Source: Mesorhizobium sp.
GTDB lineage: Bacteria > Pseudomonadota > Alphaproteobacteria > Rhizobiales > Rhizobiaceae
Assembly (NCBI GenBank): GCA_004017275.1
Contig: SAKE01000018.1
Span: 30,006 to 94,005, forward strand
Reading direction: 5' to 3'
Length of the DNA: 64,000 nucleotides
Shown: positions 59,815 through 64,000 of the stretch, piece by piece
Numbering within the stretch: position 1 is the first letter of the stretch
Layout: each line of letters opens with the position of its first letter
Made by a program: the position numbers and the translations under genes
The notes under the pieces: model-generated
Told to the model about the DNA's origin: nothing
Databases searched by the model: none
The model's input: the letters and a program-made list of their open reading frames with translations, nothing else

Positions 59815-60539
59815 TGCGACTCGATTAACGCACCGGCGACCACCGCTTCCGCGAGCGGTACGGCATCGGGCGTGCCGACGGTGATCCAGTAGCCGTGCAT
59901 CGGCATGCCAAACAGGCGGCCTGCGGCGATGGCCGAATCGAAATAGGCGTTGAGCGAGTGCGGTCCGGCTGGAGCATCCTTGAACAGTCGCGGCTGAACG
60001 ATCGCCGCGCCGGCATAGATCAGCCCTGCCGGATCGCCTTTCGAGCGCCGCAAGGCACCGTCCGGCGCCACCAGGAAATCGGTAGAGCCACAATGTCCGG
60101 TCGCCTGTTGGAGATCCGCCAGCATCAGCAGAATATCCATTTTCGCCGCGTCCCATGCAAGGGCGAGGCGCTGGAGATTGAGGGGACCGTCGTCGATCCA
60201 GAAGGTATCGGCGTTGAGGATGTAGAAGGGCTGCTCGCCCAACTCCGGCAAAGCTTTGACGATGCCGCCGGCGGAATCGAGCAGTTTCTCGCTCTCATCG
60301 GAAATGACGATCCGTGGTGCGCGGCGCGCCGCGACATGGGCAACGATCTGTTCGGGGAAGTAGTGGACGTTGACGACGGCTTTGCCGACGCCGGCGGCGG
60401 CCAGGCTGTCGAGGCTCCAGTCGAGCAAAGTCTTGCCGGCGATCTTGACCAGCGGCTTGGGAACGGTGTCGGTGATCGGCCGCATGCGTTTGCCGAGCCC
60501 GGCGGCGAGTACGATGGCGGTGTCCGGTCCTGCTGTCAC
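59811..60539 (-). CDS. murU: Sugar-1-phosphate nucleotidyltransferase, MurU-like
   Basis: A 242-residue nucleotidyltransferase: TAIVLAAGLGKRMRPITDTV (signature GxGxRxxPxT), PKPLVKIAGKTLLDWSLDSL, FYILNADTFWIDDGP (metal Asp), and GYWITVGTPDA. With the AmgK-like kinase encoded just upstream it fits MurU, which makes UDP-MurNAc from MurNAc-alpha-1-phosphate in peptidoglycan recycling. The symbol depends on that pairing; it has also been annotated as a mannose-1-phosphate guanylyltransferase-like protein. Overlaps both neighbours by four bases. Confidence 0.82.
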   Translation of the reverse strand: MTAGPDTAIVLAAGLGKRMRPITDTVPKPLVKIAGKTLLDWSLDSLAAAGVGKAVVNVHYFPEQIVAHVAARRAPRIVISDESEKLLDSAGGIVKALPELGEQPFYILNADTFWIDDGPLNLQRLALAWDAAKMDILLMLADLQQATGHCGSTDFLVAPDGALRRSKGDPAGLIYAGAAIVQPRLFKDAPAGPHSLNAYFDSAIAAGRLFGMPMHGYWITVGTPDAVPLAEAVVAGALIESQ

Positions 60540-62047
60540 AGCGCTCGCTCCTCCAGCAAACCATTGGCGTCGTATAAACCGCGCAGGTTTGCCAGTGCCG
60601 GATGAGACAAGGCCCGGCGCAGATAGTCGCGAATGCGCGGCAGGTGCTTCAGATAATAGGGCTTGCCGTCGCGTTTTTCGAGACGGACGAAGATGCCGAG
60701 GATTTTGGAATTTCGCTGCGCCGCCATGATGGCGTAGGTTTCCCGGAAGCTTGCCTCGTCGAAAGCACCGGCTGCATGACGCGCGGCGACATAGGTATCC
60801 AGCGTCTGTTTCTCGATCTCGGGCGAGATGGTGACGCGCGCGTCCATGGCGAGCGAGGCGACGTCATAGGCCGATGGGCCGATCAGCGCGTCCTGAAAAT
60901 CGACAATGCCCAGCCGATCATGCCCCGAACGGTCGCCGCGCCAGATGATGTTGGGCGAATGGAAATCGCGCAGCATCAGCGTGACTTCGCGGCCTTGCAG
61001 CCGGTCGAAGAGAGCGTTCCATTGCTTGTGGTAGCCGGCGCGCAAGCTGTCACTTGCCGGACCGCCCGATATCGCCGGCACATACCAGTCGACCAAAAGA
61101 TCGGCTTCGATCATCATGGCATCGCGGTCAAAAGGCGGCACATCGTGGAAGCCGCCTTGCCCTGTTTCCAGGCGCTGCGGCCAGGCCCTGCCATGCATCA
61201 TGGCCAGCAGTTCGGCCGCCGCCGCGTAGCGCTCGGCCATCGGCTGGCCATCGCCGCCGAGAAACCCCTCGGAACCGAGATGTTCGAGCAGCAGGAATCC
61301 CTGCTCCTGGTCCTCGGCATGGATTTCCGGAACGCTGACGCCGCCCGCCTTCAAAGCGCGGTCGATGGCGACGAAGGCCGAGACCGATTGGGCGGTGTGC
61401 GCGATCTCTGCATAGGGCTTGCCGTCGCGAACCGGCGGGCCGAGCACCAGCCGCGGTGAGTTCATCAGCACTTGCGGCTTCCGGTCCGGCAGCGAAACGA
61501 TCTCATAGGAGCGGGCCGAGGCATCGCCGATGAAATGGCGGCGCTGCGCTTCTCCCCAGCCGGCGTTCGCGAGAAAGTCGCGCATGGCCAGCGACCGTGC
61601 CACCCGGTCGAAGGCGGCGCCCTGCCCCGACAGCCGCGCCAACCGGCCATCGCCATGCTGGACGAGCTCGATCAGAACCGTGGTTTTCGGCAGATAGGCT
61701 TCCGCCCGCTCCGGCCATTCGACTAGAGCGGCGCCTTGCGCCAGGGCTTCGTCGAAACCAAGCTCATCGATCTCGGCCGCCGAGGACAGGCGGTAGAGAT
61801 CGAAATGATGGACTGGAATGCGGGTGTCGTAGCTCTGCACCAGCGTGAAGGTCGGGCTCGGAACATCGAGGCCGGCATCGTCGGCCAAGGTCCTGATCAA
61901 GGCCCGGGCCAGCGTCGACTTGCCGGCGCCGAGATCGCCCTTCAGGGCCAGCACATCACCCGGCCGCAGCGACAGCGCCAGATCCTCGCCCAACCGCGCT
62001 GTCTGTGCCTCGTCGGCGAGTAAACGCTCCAGCGCCAATCCGTTCAT
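60536..62047 (-). CDS. TsaE-AmgK fusion: tRNA t6A ATPase plus cell-wall sugar kinase
   Basis: A 503-residue two-domain protein. Residues 1-150 are TsaE: VLALKGDLGAGKSTLARALI (Walker A), SPTFTLVQSYDTRIPVHHFD and LYRLSSAAEIDELGFDEALA, needed for tRNA t6A modification. Residues about 160-500 are an aminoglycoside-phosphotransferase-like kinase (LMLRDFHSPNIIWRGDRSGH, LGIVDFQDALIGPSAYDVAS) matching AmgK, the anomeric MurNAc/GlcNAc kinase. The two activities are unrelated. The kinase half pairs with the MurU-like gene that follows. Confidence 0.9.
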   Translation of the reverse strand: MNGLALERLLADEAQTARLGEDLALSLRPGDVLALKGDLGAGKSTLARALIRTLADDAGLDVPSPTFTLVQSYDTRIPVHHFDLYRLSSAAEIDELGFDEALAQGAALVEWPERAEAYLPKTTVLIELVQHGDGRLARLSGQGAAFDRVARSLAMRDFLANAGWGEAQRRHFIGDASARSYEIVSLPDRKPQVLMNSPRLVLGPPVRDGKPYAEIAHTAQSVSAFVAIDRALKAGGVSVPEIHAEDQEQGFLLLEHLGSEGFLGGDGQPMAERYAAAAELLAMMHGRAWPQRLETGQGGFHDVPPFDRDAMMIEADLLVDWYVPAISGGPASDSLRAGYHKQWNALFDRLQGREVTLMLRDFHSPNIIWRGDRSGHDRLGIVDFQDALIGPSAYDVASLAMDARVTISPEIEKQTLDTYVAARHAAGAFDEASFRETYAIMAAQRNSKILGIFVRLEKRDGKPYYLKHLPRIRDYLRRALSHPALANLRGLYDANGLLEERAL

Positions 62048-62055
62048 CGTGCGCG

Positions 62056-64000
62056 CTACTCGGCCGCGGCGCGGATACCCGGCATGTCGGGAAAGGTGCA
62101 GATGACGGTCGTGCCCTTGTCCTTGCCGGTTTCGATGCGAACGCTGCCGCCATGCAGCTCGACAAAGCTCTTGACGATCGACAGGCCGAGACCGGCGCCG
62201 CGCCGGCGGCCGCCATTGGCGCGCGGCTCGAAACGGCGGAACACCGAATCGAGCAGATCCGGCGGCATGCCGGGGCCGTCGTCATGAACCGAGAATTCCA
62301 CCCCTTCCGCCAGTTGGCGGCAGGTGAGCGTGATGGTGCTGGCTTCCGGCGCGTAGTTGGCGGCGTTGCTGAGCAGATTGTAGAGGATCTGGCGGACGCG
62401 GATTTCGTCGCCGTGGAACGTCTTCGGCGCCGCGACAGCGTCGACCGCGAGCCTGATCGAATGCTCTTCCAGCCGGTCGGCCACCAGTTCGGCCGCGGCC
62501 GCGATGGTGCGATCGATCTGCACCTCGGAAATGTCGAGCTGCATGATGCCGGCGTCCACCGTCGCCAGGTCGAGGATGTCGTTGACGATGGTGAGCAGGA
62601 CCGAGGAGGACGAGCTGACATGCTCGACATATTCGCGCTGCTTCTGCGTCAGCGGACCGGTCGTGGGCTGCGACAGCAATTCGGTGAAGCCGATGATGTT
62701 GGTCAGCGGCGAGCGCAGTTCATAGGAGACGTGCTGGACGAATTCGTTCTTGAGCTGGTCGGATTTCTGCAGTGCCTCGTTCTTGTCCTTCAGCGCCCGT
62801 TCGACATGGACGCTGTCGGTAACGTCGACGAAAGTCATCATCACTTGCCCGTTGGGCAACGGGATCATGGCGTAGCTCAATACATTGCCGTTATTCAGTT
62901 CGGTCTGGCCGTGGCGATCGCGGCGCTCGTCGTCGAAGCCGGTGATGGCGGCAACGAAGCCTGGCCAGGGACTGTCCGCCGCTTGCCGGTCGCAAAGGTC
63001 GCGAATTGCAGACACGTGCACATTTGGCTTGGCCGCTTCACCGCTCAAACCCCAGAGCGTGGCAAAGGCGGGATTCGACAGCCGAAGCCTGCCGTCGGGG
63101 CCGAACACCGCCACGCCTTCGGCAAGATTGTCTAGCGTCTCGCCCTGGACCCGCACCGCTGTCTGGTAGCGGCTTTCGAGGTCCATCTTCTCGGTCAGGT
63201 TTTCGAACACCCAGGTCACGCCGCCCTTGGGCTGCGGGTTGGCGACGACACGGATTGTCTTGCCGTCCGGCAGATGCCACCAATGCTCCTGCGATTCCAC
63301 GGCGCGATAGGCGCCGAGCAGGCCTTCCTTCCAGCGGCGCCATTCGGGCTGCTCGGCGATCTTGCCCTCGCTGCGCAGCCGGTCGAGCAGCAAGGCATTG
63401 TCGGGAGCGCTGTGCAGGAAGCCTGCATCGAGCCCCCACAGCTTCTGGAAGGCCTGGTTGAAGAACCGCAGCTTCTCGTCGGTGTCGAAAATGGCGACCG
63501 CCGTGTTGAGCTGGTCGAGCGTGTCGGCGTGGCTTTGCACAGTCCGCTCGTATTCGCCGCGAACGGCCTCGATGGCGCTGGTGTCGCAGGCAAGGCCGGC
63601 CGAGCCGTCGCTGCCGGCGAAATCGGTGACAGCGAACACACGGCGGTCGCCTTCGATCACGGTGGAAAGCGACTGCTCGAAGACGGGATGTGTCTTGTGC
63701 TGGGCGGAAATCGCTTCGCGCGCCTGGCCGCCGAGGAACTCTTTTGCCTCGCGGACCGCGGCTTCGGCATTTTCGGCTTCGACCGCATCGGCATAGGCGC
63801 GGTTGACCCACTTCAGCCGCCCATCCTCGCTGCGAAGCCATGCCGGCATGTTCAGCGCGTCGAGCAGGCCGATCATCGTGTCATGGTCGATGGCCAGCCG
63901 CTGGTTCTCGATCTTCAACCTGGCCTGGCTGCGCTGCGTCTCGGAGAGCGAGACGAAACGCACGAGCACATGCGCCGCACTTTTGCGGCCATGCACTTCG
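62056..64000 (-). CDS. PAS-domain sensor histidine kinase (partial, runs off the window)
   Basis: At least 646 residues; the frame is open to the window edge, so the start is missing. Two or three PAS domains (LNTAVAIFDTDEKLRFFNQA and LDNLAEGVAVFGPDGRLRLS) are followed by HisKA with the H-box FVQHVSYELRSPLTNIIGFT and HATPase_c with N-box LLSNAANYAPEAS, DDGPGMP and GAGLGLSIVKSFVELHGGS. It resembles the large rhizobial PAS kinases of the PleC/DivJ-like cell-cycle group, though no specific orthologue is claimed. Its stop is nine bases before the TsaE-AmgK start. Confidence 0.9.
   Translation of the reverse strand, partial: EVHGRKSAAHVLVRFVSLSETQRSQARLKIENQRLAIDHDTMIGLLDALNMPAWLRSEDGRLKWVNRAYADAVEAENAEAAVREAKEFLGGQAREAISAQHKTHPVFEQSLSTVIEGDRRVFAVTDFAGSDGSAGLACDTSAIEAVRGEYERTVQSHADTLDQLNTAVAIFDTDEKLRFFNQAFQKLWGLDAGFLHSAPDNALLLDRLRSEGKIAEQPEWRRWKEGLLGAYRAVESQEHWWHLPDGKTIRVVANPQPKGGVTWVFENLTEKMDLESRYQTAVRVQGETLDNLAEGVAVFGPDGRLRLSNPAFATLWGLSGEAAKPNVHVSAIRDLCDRQAADSPWPGFVAAITGFDDERRDRHGQTELNNGNVLSYAMIPLPNGQVMMTFVDVTDSVHVERALKDKNEALQKSDQLKNEFVQHVSYELRSPLTNIIGFTELLSQPTTGPLTQKQREYVEHVSSSSSVLLTIVNDILDLATVDAGIMQLDISEVQIDRTIAAAAELVADRLEEHSIRLAVDAVAAPKTFHGDEIRVRQILYNLLSNAANYAPEASTITLTCRQLAEGVEFSVHDDGPGMPPDLLDSVFRRFEPRANGGRRRGAGLGLSIVKSFVELHGGSVRIETGKDKGTTVICTFPDMPGIRAAAE

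Overview
The window is GC-rich, densely coded alphaproteobacterial chromosome, most probably Mesorhizobium or a close Phyllobacteriaceae relative. The basis is three tandem DUF680 secreted peptides (a family typical of Mesorhizobium), the rhizobial gene order trpF-trpB-trpA-accD-folC facing trxA-addA-addB, an ACC deaminase with an Lrp-type regulator, and several kinds of rhizobial intergenic palindromes. No rRNA, tRNA, CRISPR array or complete insertion sequence was seen. The assignment rests on reading motifs and on family knowledge; no database search was run.

Layout. 1-950: three DUF680 peptides (minus). 1345-4028: a cobalamin riboswitch in front of a two-gene Rieske system resembling glycine betaine demethylase (gbcA, gbcB). 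4046-9450: a PIN/AbrB toxin-antitoxin pair, a molybdenum oxidoreductase with a flavin reductase, a PPi-type phosphofructokinase with a beta-lactamase-fold hydrolase, an htrA/degP tail fragment and an L,D-transpeptidase. 9546-14778: a LysE-type exporter, an autotransporter and a TTC38-like TPR protein. 14862-18314: xylB and xylA. 18833-27971: a carnitine/gamma-butyrobetaine catabolic cluster (cdhR; cdhC, an HD-domain protein, cdhA, a CaiA-like dehydrogenase, an NDP-forming CoA ligase, a CaiD-like hydratase, an esterase). 28008-33803: assorted oxidoreductases, a LysR regulator with a divergent aldo/keto reductase, and a nucleotidyltransferase. 33843-39764: translation genes pheT, pheS, rplT, rpmI and infC (infC starts at ATT). 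39971-45371: an alpha/beta hydrolase, a BenE-type transporter, and an acdS-acdR cassette flanked by diverged direct repeats of the benE/DUF2852 junction. 45490-51483: tryptophan genes, accD and folC. 51607-64000: a second toxin-antitoxin pair, a cupin, trxA, addA, addB, a MurU-like/TsaE-AmgK pair and a sensor kinase running off the window.

Two parts may work together. The 18.8-28 kb cluster can be read as a route from gamma-butyrobetaine or carnitine through CoA thioesters to 3-dehydrocarnitine and betainyl-CoA. The gbcAB pair at 1.6-4.0 kb would remove a methyl group from the resulting glycine betaine, and it sits under what looks like a vitamin B12 riboswitch. Within the carnitine operon, the HD-domain protein has the metal-ligand pattern of PhnZ/TmpB-type diiron oxygenases and is the best candidate for an undescribed enzyme here.

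Intergenic DNA is rich in repeats. Four copies of a 154-157 bp element with inverted ends sit at 16.3, 23.8, 26.8 and 33.0 kb, and one apparently supplies the Shine-Dalgarno sequence of the CoA ligase. Other palindromic families lie at 10.2, 19.9, 30.8, 38.0, 45.4 and 51.5 kb.
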